This document shows, in pieces, positions 49,920-60,000 of a stretch of 60,000 nt of DNA (positions within the stretch are counted from its first letter, which is position 1; each line of letters starts with the position of its first letter). Made by a program: the position numbers and the translations under genes. The DNA comes from Membranipora membranacea (lineage: Eukaryota > Bryozoa > Gymnolaemata > Cheilostomatida > Membraniporidae). The notes under the pieces are model-generated. The model saw only the letters and a program-made list of their open reading frames with translations. It ran no database searches and was not told the DNA's origin. Location: NCBI GenBank assembly GCA_914767715.1, contig OU612069.1:8310001-8370000 (forward strand), read 5' to 3'.

Positions 49920-51929
49920 AATTAAGCTGACTTGAAATTTACAAAAATATACCAAGGGAGGGTATCACGCTTTTTTTTCGCTCGGATCAAAAAATAGATT
50001 TCGTTCCAACCTACCTCAAAAGGAGAAGCAACTCCTGCTCGTCTCAAATCTGAAATCCGTTTTGTTTTGCGGGTCTCCCTTCTCCGTCAGCACCAACTTT
50101 AACGACGCCCACTTTCGCACTAAAAAAACATGCCAAACGGCAGCAGTAAAAAATTCAAAGTCTATCACAATCATATGAAACTCTGACCAGTTCAAGCCCT
50201 CAAACACCTTATTCAAAATCCAGAATATGGAGATTCTCAGATAACCCGGCTGCTAATTAAGCTGACTTGAAATTTACAAAAATATACCAAGGGAGGGTAT
50301 CACGCTTTTTTTTCGCTCGGATCAAAAAATAGATTTCGTTCCAACCTACCTCAAAAGGAGAAGCAACTCCTGCTCGTCTCAAATCTGAAATCCGTTTTGT
50401 TTTGCGGGTCTCCCTCCTCCGTCAGCACCAACTTTAACGACGCCCTCTTTCGCACTAAAAAAACATGCCAAACGGCAGCAGTAAAAAATTCAAAGTCTAT
50501 CACAATCATATGAAACTCTGACCAGTTCAAGCCCTCAAACACCTTATTCAAAATCCAGAATATGGAGATTCTCAGATAACCTGGCTGCTAATTAAGCTGA
50601 CTTGAAATTTACAAAAATATACCAAGGGAGGGTATCACGCTTTTTTTTCGCTCGGATCAAAAAATAGATTTCGTTCCAACCTACCTCAAAAGGAAAAGCA
50701 ACTCCTGCTCGTCTCAAATCTGAAATCCGTTTTGTTTTGCGGGTCTCCCTTCTCCGTCAGCACCAACTTTAACGACGCCCACTTTCGCACTAAAAAAACA
50801 TGCCAAACGGCAGCAGTAAAAAATTCAAAGTCTATCACAATCATATGAAACTCTGACCAGTTCAAGCCCTCAAACACCTTATTCAAAATCCAAAATATGG
50901 AGATTCTCAGATAACCTGGCTGCTAATTAAGCTGACTTGAAATTTACAAAAATATACCAAGGGAGGGTATCACGCTTTTTTTTCGCTCGGATCAAAAAAT
51001 AGATTTCGTTCCAACCTACCTCAAAAGGAGAAGCAACTCCTGCTCGTCTCAAATCTGAAATCCGTTTTGTTTTGCGGGTCTCCCTTCTCCGTCAGCACCA
51101 ACTTTAACGACGCCCACTTTCGCACTAAAAAAACATGCCAAACGGCAGCAGTAAAAACTTCAAAGTCTATCACAATCATATGAAACTCTGACCAGTTCAA
51201 GCCCTCAAACACCTTATTCAAAATCCAGAATATGGAGATTCTCAGAGAACCTGGCTGCTAATTAAGCTGACTTGAAATTTACAAAAATATACCAAGGGAG
51301 GGTATCACGCTTTTTTTTCGCTCGGATCAAAAAATAGATTTCGTTCCAACCTACCTCAAAAGGAAAAGCAACTCCTGCTCGTCTCAAATCTGAAATCCAT
51401 TTTGTTTTGCGGGTCTCCCTTCTCCGTCAGCACCAACTTTAACGACGCCCACTTTCGCACTAAAAAAACATGCCAAACGGCAGCAGTAAAAAATTCAAAG
51501 TCTATCACAATCATATGAAACTCTGACCAGTTCAAGCCCTCAAACACCTTATTCAAAATCCAGAATATGGAGATTCTCAGATAACCTGGATGCTAATTAA
51601 GCTGACTTGAAATTTACAAAAATATACCAAGGGAGGATATCACGCTTTTTTTTCGTTCGGATCAAAAAATAGATTTCGTTCCAACCTACCTCAAAAGGAG
51701 AAGCAACTCCTGCTCGTCTCAAATCTGAAATCCGTTTTGTTTTGCGGGTCTCCCTTCTCCGTCAGCACCAACTTTAACGACGCCCTCTTTCGCACTAAAA
51801 AAACATGCCAAACGGCAGCAGTAAAAAATTCAAAGTTTATCACAATCATATGAAACTCTGACCAGTTCAAGCCCTCAAACACCTTATTCAAAATCCAGAA
51901 TATGGAGATTCTCAGATAACCTGGCTGCT
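49920..51929. repeat. 11-monomer HOR, partial copy 2 (monomers 150-155)
   Basis: Six monomers repeat the states of 139-144 in order, including the rare ATCCATTTTG plus CTGGATGCT copy (154) and the AAGTTTATC copy (155). Private changes in 155 are GGGAGGATATC and TTTCGTTCGG. The remaining five states of the 11-mer do not follow. Confidence 0.88.
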
Positions 51930-53924
51930 AATTAAGCTGACTTGAAATTTACAAAAATATACCAAGGGAGGGTATCACGCTTTTTTTTCGCTCGGATCAA
52001 AAAATAGATTTCGTTCCAACCTACCTCAAAAGGAGAAGCAACTCCTGCTCGTCTCAAATCTGAAATCCGTTTTGTTTTGCGGGTCTCCATTCTCCGTCAG
52101 CACCAACTTTAACGACGCCCTCTTTCGCACTAAAAAAACATGCCAAACGGCAGCAGTAAAAAATTCAAAGTCTATCACAATCATATGAAACTCTGACAAG
52201 TTCAAGCCCTCAAACACCTTATTCAAAATCCAGAATATGGAGATTCTCAGATAACCTGGCTGCTAATTAAGCTGACTTGAAATTTACAAAAATATACCAA
52301 GGGAGGGTATCACGCTTTTTTTTCGCTCGGATCAAAAAATAGATTTCGTTCCAACCTACCTCAAAAGGAGAAGCAACTCCTGCTCGTCTCAAATCTGAAA
52401 TCCGTTTTGTTTTGCGGGTCTCTCTTCTCCGTCAGCACCAACTTTAACGACGCCCTCTTTCGCACTAAAAAAACATGCCAAACGGCAGCTGTAAAAAATT
52501 CAAAGTCTATCACAATCATATGAAACTCTGACCAGTTCAAGCCCTCAAACACCTTATTCAAAATCCAGAATATGGAGATTCTCAGATAACCTGGCTGCTA
52601 ATTAAGCTGACTTGAAATTTACAAAAATATACCAAGGGAGGGTATCACGCTTTTTTTTCGCTCGGATCAAAAAATAGATTTCGTTCCAACCTACCTCAAA
52701 AGGAGAAGCAACTCCTGCTCGTCTCAAATCTGAAATCCGTTTTGTTTTGCGGGTCTCCCTTCTCCGTCAGCACCAACTTTAACGACGCCCTCTTTCGCAC
52801 TAAAAAAACATGCCAAACGGCAGCAGTAAAAAATTCAAAGTCTATCACAATCATATGAAACTCTGACCAGTTCAAGCCCTCAAACACCTTATTCAAAATC
52901 CAGAATATGGAGATTCTCAGATAACCTGGCTGCTAATTAAGCTGACTTGAAATTTACAAAAATATACCAAGGGAGGGTATCACGCTTTTTTTTCGCTCGG
53001 ATCAAAAAATAGATTTCGTTCCAACCTACCTCAAAAGGAGAAGCAACTCCTGCTTGTCTCAAATCTGAAATCCGTTTTGTTTTGCGGGTCTCCCTTCTCC
53101 GTCAGCACCAACTTTAACGACGCCCACTTTCGCACTAAAAAAACATGCCAAACGGCAGCAGTAAAAAATTCAAAGTCTATCACAATCATATGAAACTCTG
53201 ACCAGTTCAAGCCCTCAAACACCTTATTCAAAATCCAGAATATGGAGATTCTCAGATAACCTGGCTGCTAATTAAGCTGACTTGAAATTTACAAAAATAT
53301 CACGCTTTTTTTTCGCTCGGATCAAAAAATAGATTTCGTTCCAACCTACCTCAAAAGGAGGAGCAACTCCTGCTCGTCTCAAATCTGAAATCCGTTTTGT
53401 TTTGCGGGTCTCCCTTCTCCGTCAGCACCAACTTTAACGACGCCCTCTTTCGCACTAAAAAAACATGCCAAACGGCAGCAGTAAAAAATTCAAAGTCTAT
53501 CACAATCATATGAAACTCTGACCAGTTCAAGCCCTCAAACACCTTATTCAAAATCCAGAATATGGAGATTCTCAGATAACCTGGCTGCTAATTAAGCTGA
53601 CTTGAAATTTACAAAAATATACCAAGGGAGGGTATCACGCTTTTTTTTCGCTCGGATCAAAAAATAGATTTCGTTCCAACCTACCTCAAAAGGAGAAGCA
53701 ACTCCTGCTCGTCTCAAATCTGAAATCCGTTTTGTTTTGCGGGTCTCCCTTCTCCGTCAGCACCAACTTTAACGACGCCCACTTTCGCACTAAAAAAACA
53801 TGCCAAACGGCAGCAGTAAAAAATTCAAAGTCTATCACAATCATATGAAACTCTGACCAGTTCAAGCCCTCAAACACCTTATTAAAAATCCAGAATATGG
53901 AGATTCTCAGATAACCTGGCTGCT
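51930..53924. repeat. Transition stretch from alpha to beta (monomers 156-161)
   Basis: Copies here carry many private changes and no clear HOR order: GGTCTCCATTC and GACAAG (156), AGCTGT with GGTCTCTCTTC (157), plain B-type (158), CTGCTTGTC (159), a 320-bp deleted copy with GGAGGAGCAAC (160), and TTATTAAAAATCC (161). Raised private variation at an HOR-family boundary fits older, less homogenised sequence. Confidence 0.65.
53270..53589. repeat. 320-bp monomer 160 with a 15-bp deletion
   Basis: The sequence runs AAAAATAT directly into CACGC at 53300/53301. The missing 15 bases are ACCAAGGGAGGGTAT, lying between two TAT direct repeats and covering most of the ATACC/GGTAT inverted repeat. This is the only multi-base indel in the window. 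Slippage or microhomology-mediated deletion over a small hairpin would give this product. Confidence 0.93.
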
Positions 53925-55600
53925 AATTAAGCTGACTTGAAATTTACAAAAATATACCAAGGGAGGGTATCACGCTTTTTTTTCGCTCGGATCAAAAAAT
54001 AGATTTCGTTCCAACCTACCTCAAAAGGAGAAGCAACTCCTGCTCGTCTCAAATCTGAAATCCGTTTTGTTTTGCGGGTCTCCCTTCTCCGTCAGCACCA
54101 ACTTTAACGACGCCCTCTTTCGCACTAAAAAAACATGCCAAACGGCAGCTGTAAAAAATTCAAAGTCTATCACAATCATATGAAACTCTGACCAGTTCAA
54201 GCCCTCAAACACCTTATTCAAAATCCAGAATATGGAGATTCTCAGATAACATGGCTGCTAATTAAGCTGACTTGAAATTTACAAAAATATACCAAGGGAG
54301 GGTATCACGCTTTTTTTTCGCTCGGATCATAAAATAGATTTCGTTCCAACCTACCTCAAAAGGAGAAGCAACTCCTGCTCGTCTCAAATCTGAAATCCGT
54401 TTTGTTTTGCGGGTCTCCCTTCTCCGTCAGCACCAACTTTAACGACGCCCACTTTCGCACTAAAAAAACATGCCAAACGGCAGCAGTAAAAAATTCAAAG
54501 TCTATCACAATCATATGAAACTCTGACCAGTTCAAGCCCTCAAACACCTTATTCAAAATCCAGAATATGGAGATTCTCAGATAACCTGGCTGCTAATTAA
54601 GCTGACTTGAAATTTACAAAAATATACCAAGGGAGGGTATCACGCTTTTTTTTCGCTCGGATCAAAAAATAGATTTCGTTCCAACCTACCTCAAAAGGAG
54701 AAGCAACTCCTGCTCGTCTCAAATCTGAAATCCGTTTTGGTTTTGCGGGTCTCCCTTCTCCGTCAGCACCAACTTTAACGACGCCCTCTTTCGCACTAAA
54801 AAAACATGCCAAACGGCAGCAGTAAAAAATTCAAAGTCTATCACAATCATATGAAACTCTGACCAGTTCAAGCCCTCAAACACCTTATTCAAAATCCAGA
54901 ATATGGAGATTCTCAGATAACCTGGCTGCTAATTAAGCTGACTTGAAATTTACAAAAATATACCAAGGGAGGGTATCACGCTTTTTTTTCGCTCGGATCA
55001 AAAAATAGATTTCGTTCCAACCTACCTCAAAAGGAGAAGCAACTCCTGCTCGTCTCTAATCTGAAATCCGTTTTGTTTTGCCGGTCTCCCTTCTCCGTCA
55101 GCACCAACTTTAACGACGCCCACTTTCGCACTAAAAAAACATGCCAAACGGCAGCAGTAAAAAATTCAAAGTCTATCACAATCATATGAAACTCTGACCA
55201 GTTCAAGCCCTCAAACACCTTATTCAAAATCCAGAATATGGAGATTCTCAGATAACCTGGCTGCTAATTAAGCTGACTTGAAATTTACAAAAATATACCA
55301 AGGGAGGGTATCACGCTTTTTTTTCGCTCGGATCAAAAAATAGATTTCGTTCCAACCTACCTCAAAAGGAGAAGCAACTCCTGCTCGTCTCAAATCTGAA
55401 ATCCGTTTTGGTTTTGCGGGTCTCCCTTCTCCGTCAGCACCAACTTTAACGACGCCCTCTTTCGCACTAAAAAAACATGCCAAACGGCAGCAGTAAAAAT
55501 TCAAAGTCTATCACAATCATATGAAACTCTGACCAGTTCAAGCCCTCAAACACCTTATTCAAAATCCAGAATATGGAGATTCTCAGATAACCTGGCTGCT

Positions 55601-56940
55601 AATTAAGCTGACTTGAAATTTACAAAAATATACCACGGGAGGGTATCACGCTTTTTTTTCGCTCGGATCAAAAAATAGATTTCGTTCCAACCTACCTCAA
55701 AAGGAGAAGCAACTCCTGCTCGTCTCAAATCTGAAATCCGTTTTGTTTTGCGGGTCTCCCTTCTCCGTCAGCACCAACTTTAACGACGCCCTCTTTCGCA
55801 CTAAAAAAACATGCCAAACGGCAGCTGTAAAAAATTCAAAGTCTATCACAATCATATGAAACTCTGACCAGTTCAAGCCCTCAAACACCTTATTCAAAAT
55901 CCAGAATATGGAGATTCTCAGATAACCTGGCTGCTAATTAAGCTGACTTGAAATTTACAAAAATATACCAAGGGAGGGTATCACGCTTTTTTTTCGCTCG
56001 GATCATAAAATAGATTTCGTTCCAACCTACCTCAAAAGGAGAAGCAACTCCTGCTCGTCTCAAATCTGAAATCCGTTTTGTTTTGCGGGTCTCCCTTCTC
56101 CGTCAGCACCAACTTTAACGACGCCCACTTTCGCACTAAAAAAACATGCCAAACGGCAGCAGTAAAAAATTCAAAGTCTATCACAATCATATGAAACTCT
56201 GACCAGTTCAAGCCCTCAAACACCTTATTCAAAATCCAGAATATGGAGATTCTCAGATAACCTGGCTGCTAATTAAGCTGACTTGAAATTTACAAAAATA
56301 TACCAAGGGAGGGTATCACGCTTTTTTTTCGCTCGGATCAAAAAATAGATTTCGTTCCAACCTACCTCAAAAGGAGAAGCAACTCCTGCTCGTCTCAAAT
56401 CTGAAATCCGTTTTGTTTTGCGGGTCTCCCTTCTCCGTCAGCACCAACTTTAACGACGCCCTCTTTCGCACTAAAAAAACATGCCAAACGGCAGCTGTAA
56501 AAAATTCAAAGTCTATCACAATCATATGAAACTCTGAACAGTTCAAGCCCTCAAACACCTTATTCAAAATCCAGAATATGGAGATTCTCAGATAACCTGG
56601 CTGCTAATTAAGCTGACTTGAAATTTACAAAAATAAACCAAGGGAGGGTATCACGCTTTTTTTTCGCTCGGATCAAAAAATAGATTTCGTTCCAACCTAC
56701 CTCAAAAGGAGAAGCAACTCCTGCTCGTCTCAAATCTGAAATCCGTTTTGTTTTGCTGGTCTCCCTTCTCCGTCAGCACCAACTTTAACGACGCCCTCTT
56801 TCGCACTAAAAAAACATGCCAAACGGCAGCAATAAAAAATTCAAAGTCTATCACAATCATATGAAACTCTGACCAGTTCAAGCCCTCAAACACCTTATTC
56901 AAAATCCAGAATATGGAGATTCTCAGATAACCTGGCTGCT
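55601..56940. repeat. Tandem beta tetramer, copy 1 (monomers 167-170)
   Basis: States: AGCTGT, CATAAAATAG, AGCTGT plus GAACAG, GCAATAAAA with TTTTGCTGG. The TTTTGCTGG state is found only here and in monomer 174. Private changes are TACCACGGG in 167 and AAATAAACC in 170. Confidence 0.88.
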
Positions 56941-58280
56941 AATTAAGCTGACTTGAAATTTACAAAAATATACCAAGGGAGGGTATCACGCTTTTTTTTC
57001 GCTCGGATCAAAAAATAGATTTCGTTCCAACCTACCTCAAAAGGAGAAGCAACTCCTGCTCGTCTCAAATCTGAAATCCGTTTTGTTTTGCGGGTCTCCC
57101 TTCTCCGTCAGCACCAACTTTAACGACGCCCTCTTTCGCACTAAAAAAACATGCCAAACGGCAGCTGTAAAAAATTCAAAGTCTATCACAATCATATGAA
57201 ACTCTGACCAGTTCAAGCCCTCAAACACCTTATTCAAAATCCAGAATATGGAGATTCTCAGATAACCTGGCTGCTAATTAAGCTGACTTGAAATTTACAA
57301 AAATATACCAAGGGAGGGTATCACGCTTTTTTTTCGCTCGGATCATAAAATAGATTTCGTTCCAACCTACCTCAAAAGGAGAAGCAACTCCTGCTCGTCT
57401 CAAATCTGAAATCCGTTTTGTTTTGCGGGTCTCCCTTCTCCGTCAGCACCAACTTTAACGACGCCCACTTTCGCACTAAAAAAACATGCCAAACGGCAGC
57501 AGTAAAAAATTCAAAGTCTATCACAATCATATGAAACTCTGACCAGTTCAAGCCCTCAAACACCTTATTCAAAATCCAGAATATGGAGATTCTCAGATAA
57601 CCTGGCTGCTAATTAAGCTGACTTGAAATTTACAAAAATATACCAAGGGAGGGTATCACGCTTTTTTTTCGCTCGGATCAAAAAATAGATTTCGTTCCAA
57701 CCTACCTCAAAAGGAGAAGCAACTCCTGCTCGTCTCAAATCTGAAATCCGTTTTGTTTTGCGGGTCTCCCTTCTCCGTCAGCACCAACTTTAACGACGCC
57801 CTCTTTCGCACTAAAAAAACATGCCAAACGGCAGCTGTAAAAAATTCAAAGTCTATCACAATCATATGAAACTCTGAACAGTTCAAGCCCTCAAACACCT
57901 TATTCAAAATCCAGAATATGGAGATTCTCAGATAACCTGGCTGCTAATTAAGCTGACTTGAAATTTACAAAAATATACCAAGGGAGGGTATCACGCTTTT
58001 TTTTCGCTCGGATCAAAAAATAGATTTCGTTCCAACCTACCTCAAAAGGAGAAGCAACTCCTGCTCGTCTCAAATCTGAAATCCGTTTTGTTTTGCTGGT
58101 CTCCCTTCTCCGTCAGCACCAACTTTAACGACGCCCTCTTTCGCACTAAAAAAACATGCCAAACGGCAGCAATAAAAAATTCAAAGTCTATCACAATCAT
58201 ATGAAACTCTGACCAGTTCAAGCCCTCAAACACCTTATTCAAAATCCAGAATATGGAGATTCTCAGATAACCTGGCTGCT
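56941..58280. repeat. Tandem beta tetramer, copy 2 (monomers 171-174)
   Basis: It repeats the four states of the preceding 1340 bp, including the shared TTTTGCTGG. By eye only the two private changes of copy 1 separate them. The duplication inserts four monomers into what would otherwise be a 7-mer HOR unit starting at 54931. Confidence 0.88.
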
Positions 58281-59955
58281 AATTAAGCTGACTTGAAATT
58301 TACAAAAATATACCAAGGGAGGGTATCACGCTTTTTTTTCGCTCGGATCAAAAAATAGATTTCGTTCCAACCTACCTCAAAAGGAGAAGCAACTCCTGCT
58401 CGTCTCAAATCTGAAATCCGTTTTGTTTTGCGGGTCTCCCTTCTCCGTCAGCACCAACTTTAACGACGCCCACTTTCGCACTACAAAAACATGCCAAACG
58501 GCAGCAATAAAAAATTCAAAGTCTATCACAATCATATGAAGCTCTGACCAGGTCAAGCCCTCAAACACCTTATTCAAAATCCAGAATATGGAGATTCTCA
58601 GATAACCTGGCTGCTAATTAAGCTGACTTGAAATTTACAAAAATATACCAAGGGAGGGTATCACGCTTTTTTTTCGCTCGGATCAAAAAATAGATTTCGT
58701 TCCAACCTACCTCAAAAGGAGAAGCAACTCCTGCTCGTCTCAAATCTGAAATCCGTTTTGTTTTGCGTTTCTCCCTTCTCCGTCAGCACCAACTTTAACG
58801 ACGCCCTCTTTCGCACTAAAAAAACATGCCAAACGGCAGCAGTAAAAAATTCAAAGTCTATCACAATCATATGAAACTCTGACCAGTTCAAGCCCTCAAA
58901 CACCTTATTCAAAATCCAGAATATGGAGATTCTCAGATAACCTGGCTGCTAATTAAGCTGACTTGAAATTTACAAAAATATACCAAGGGAGGGTATCACG
59001 CTTTTTTTTCGCTCGGATCAAAAAATAGATTTCGTTCCAACCTACCTCAAAAGGAGAAGCAACTCCTGCTCGTCTCAAATCTGAAATCCGTTTTGTTTTG
59101 CGGGTCTCCCTTCTCCGTCAGCACCAACTTTAACGACGCCCACTTTCGCACTAAAAAAACATGCCAAACGGCAGCAGTAAAAAATTCAAAGTCTATCACA
59201 ATCATATGAAACTCTGACCAGTTCAAGCCCTCAAACACCTTATTCAAAATCCAGAATATGGAGATTCTCAGATAACCTGGCTGCTAATTAAGCTGACTTG
59301 AAATTTACAAAAATATACCAAGGGAGGGTATCACGCTTTTTTTTCGCTCGGATCAAAAAATAGATTTCGTTCCAACCTACCTCAAAAGGAGAAGCAACTC
59401 CTGCTCGTCTCAAATCTGAAATCCGTCTTGTTTTGCGGGTCTCCCTTCTCCGTCAGCACCAACTTTAACGACGCCCACTTTCGCACTAAAAAAACATGCC
59501 AAACGGCAGCAGTAAAAAATTCAAAGTCTATCACAATCATACGAAACTCTGACCAGTTCAAGCCCTCAAACACCTTATTCAAAATCCAGAATATGGAGAT
59601 TCTCAGATAACCTGGCTGCTAATTAAGCTGACTTGAAATTTACAAAAATATACCAAGGGAGGGTATCACGCTTTTTTTTCGCTCGGATCAAAAAATAAAT
59701 TTCGTTCCAACCTACCTCAAAAGGAGAAGCAACTCCTGCTCGTCTCAAATCTGAAATCCGTTTTGTTTTGCGGGTCTCCCTTCTCCGTCAGCACCAACTT
59801 TAACGACGCCCTCTTTCGCACTAAAAAAACATGCCAAACGGCAGCAGTAAAAAATTCAAAGTCTATCACAATCATATGAAACTCTGACCAGTTCAAGCCC
59901 TCAAACACCTTATTCAAAATCCAGAATATGGAGATTCTCAGATAACCTGGCTGCT
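58281..59955. repeat. Final complete monomers (175-179)
   Basis: The copies carry raised private variation. Monomer 175 has CACTACAAAA, GCAATAAAA, GAAGCTCTG and CCAGGTCAAG; 176 has TTGCGTTTCTC; 178 has ATCCGTCTTG and CATACGAAAC; 179 has AAAATAAATTTCG. No repeated order is visible over these five. Monomer 175 combines the GCAATAAAA state with an A-type site. Confidence 0.75.
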
Positions 59956-60000
59956 AATTAAGCTGACTTGAAATTTACAAAAATATACCAAGGGAGGGTA
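59956..60000. repeat. Partial monomer 180, cut by the window end
   Basis: The first 45 bases of the next copy, ending inside the GGGAGGGTA segment. The array continues beyond the window. Confidence 0.97.

Larger units (their letters stand above)
1..60000. repeat. 335-bp satellite DNA array, 179 complete monomers
   Basis: The same 335-bp unit starts at 1, 336, 671, 1006 and so on to 59956, always in the same orientation, with no foreign sequence between copies. Copies differ mostly by a few substitutions. Only eight monomers depart from 335 bp, and the net length change over 179 copies is -10 bp. The phase used here (unit starting AATTAAGCTGAC) is arbitrary; the array enters and leaves the window mid-run, so neither true edge is visible. 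Satellite arrays of this kind build centromeric, pericentromeric or subtelomeric heterochromatin; which of these applies cannot be read from the sequence. The satellite family is not one I recognise. Confidence 0.99.
52265..60000. repeat. Beta-family block 2 (monomers 157-179 plus partial)
   Basis: Beta states return from monomer 157 (AGCTGT) and are ordered from 162: AGCTGT/ACATGG and CATAAAATAG (162-163), extra-G (164), TTTTGCCGG (165), extra-G with A deletion (166), AGCTGT (167), CATAAAATAG (168), AGCTGT plus GAACAG (169), GCAATAAAA (170). Monomers 162-166 thus match 38-42 and 68-72 in state order, without the ATTAGGCTG and TTTCCTTCC changes. Block 2 is a related but not identical derivative of block 1. 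Confidence 0.8.

Noticed and set aside
13068-55504. 71- and 78-codon minus-strand frames in extra-G monomers
   Set aside because: They arise only because the inserted G joins two other frames; they begin with TTG and occur in a minority of copies. No independent support for coding.
97-59917. About 160 minus-strand 66-codon frames as a tandem gene family
   Set aside because: Same position in each satellite unit, TTG rather than ATG start, no recognised domain, and stop or frameshift alleles kept and amplified. Openness follows from copy identity.
1-60000. CRISPR array
   Set aside because: Repeat and would-be spacer are both conserved in every unit; there are no variable spacers.
1-60000. Tandem LTR, 5S rDNA or other known gene repeat
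   Set aside because: No tRNA primer site, polypurine tract, integrase or reverse transcriptase frame, and no 5S rRNA-like sequence in the unit.

Overview
The whole 60-kb window is one uninterrupted tandem array of a 335-bp satellite monomer. I place 179 complete head-to-tail copies plus a 45-bp start of the next. I see no conventional gene, rRNA, tRNA, transposon, CRISPR array, telomere repeat or unique-sequence island. The array is eukaryotic in character: a monomer near two nucleosome repeats (335 = 2 x 167.5), very high copy identity, and layered higher-order repeats (HORs), as in centromeric, pericentromeric or subtelomeric heterochromatin. The sequence does not name the organism. Plant and invertebrate genomes both carry satellites of this size, and I do not recognise the family.

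Coordinates of monomer n: start = 1 + 335(n-1) + offset. Offsets are 0 for n=1-40, +1 for 41-49, +2 for 50-51, +1 for 52-64, +2 for 65-70, +3 for 71-92, +4 for 93-160, -11 for 161-164 and -10 for 165-180. Only eight monomers are not 335 bp: 40, 49, 64, 70, 92 and 164 are 336 bp, 51 is 334 bp and 160 is 320 bp. Monomer 1, counted by hand, is 40.6% G+C (85 C, 51 G).

Linked variants divide the array into two HOR families in four blocks. Family alpha covers about 1-7035 and 31160-51929. Family beta covers about 7036-31159 and 52265-60000. Alpha in its second block is a 15-, 14- then 13-monomer HOR (5025, 4690 and 4355 bp) followed by an 11-monomer repeat (3685 bp). Beta carries a 7-monomer HOR (2345 bp), tandem 4-monomer duplications (1340 bp), and a segment repeated 10,052 bp away. 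Monomers near 1.0-4.0 kb and 31.2-34.9 kb share rare variants about 30.15 kb apart. This is the expected signature of unequal exchange and amplification acting at several scales.

A 66-codon open frame recurs on the minus strand in 161 monomers, but it needs a TTG start, carries stops or frameshifts elsewhere, and its frameshifted alleles have been amplified. I treat it as non-coding. The interest of the window is the satellite architecture, not a protein system.
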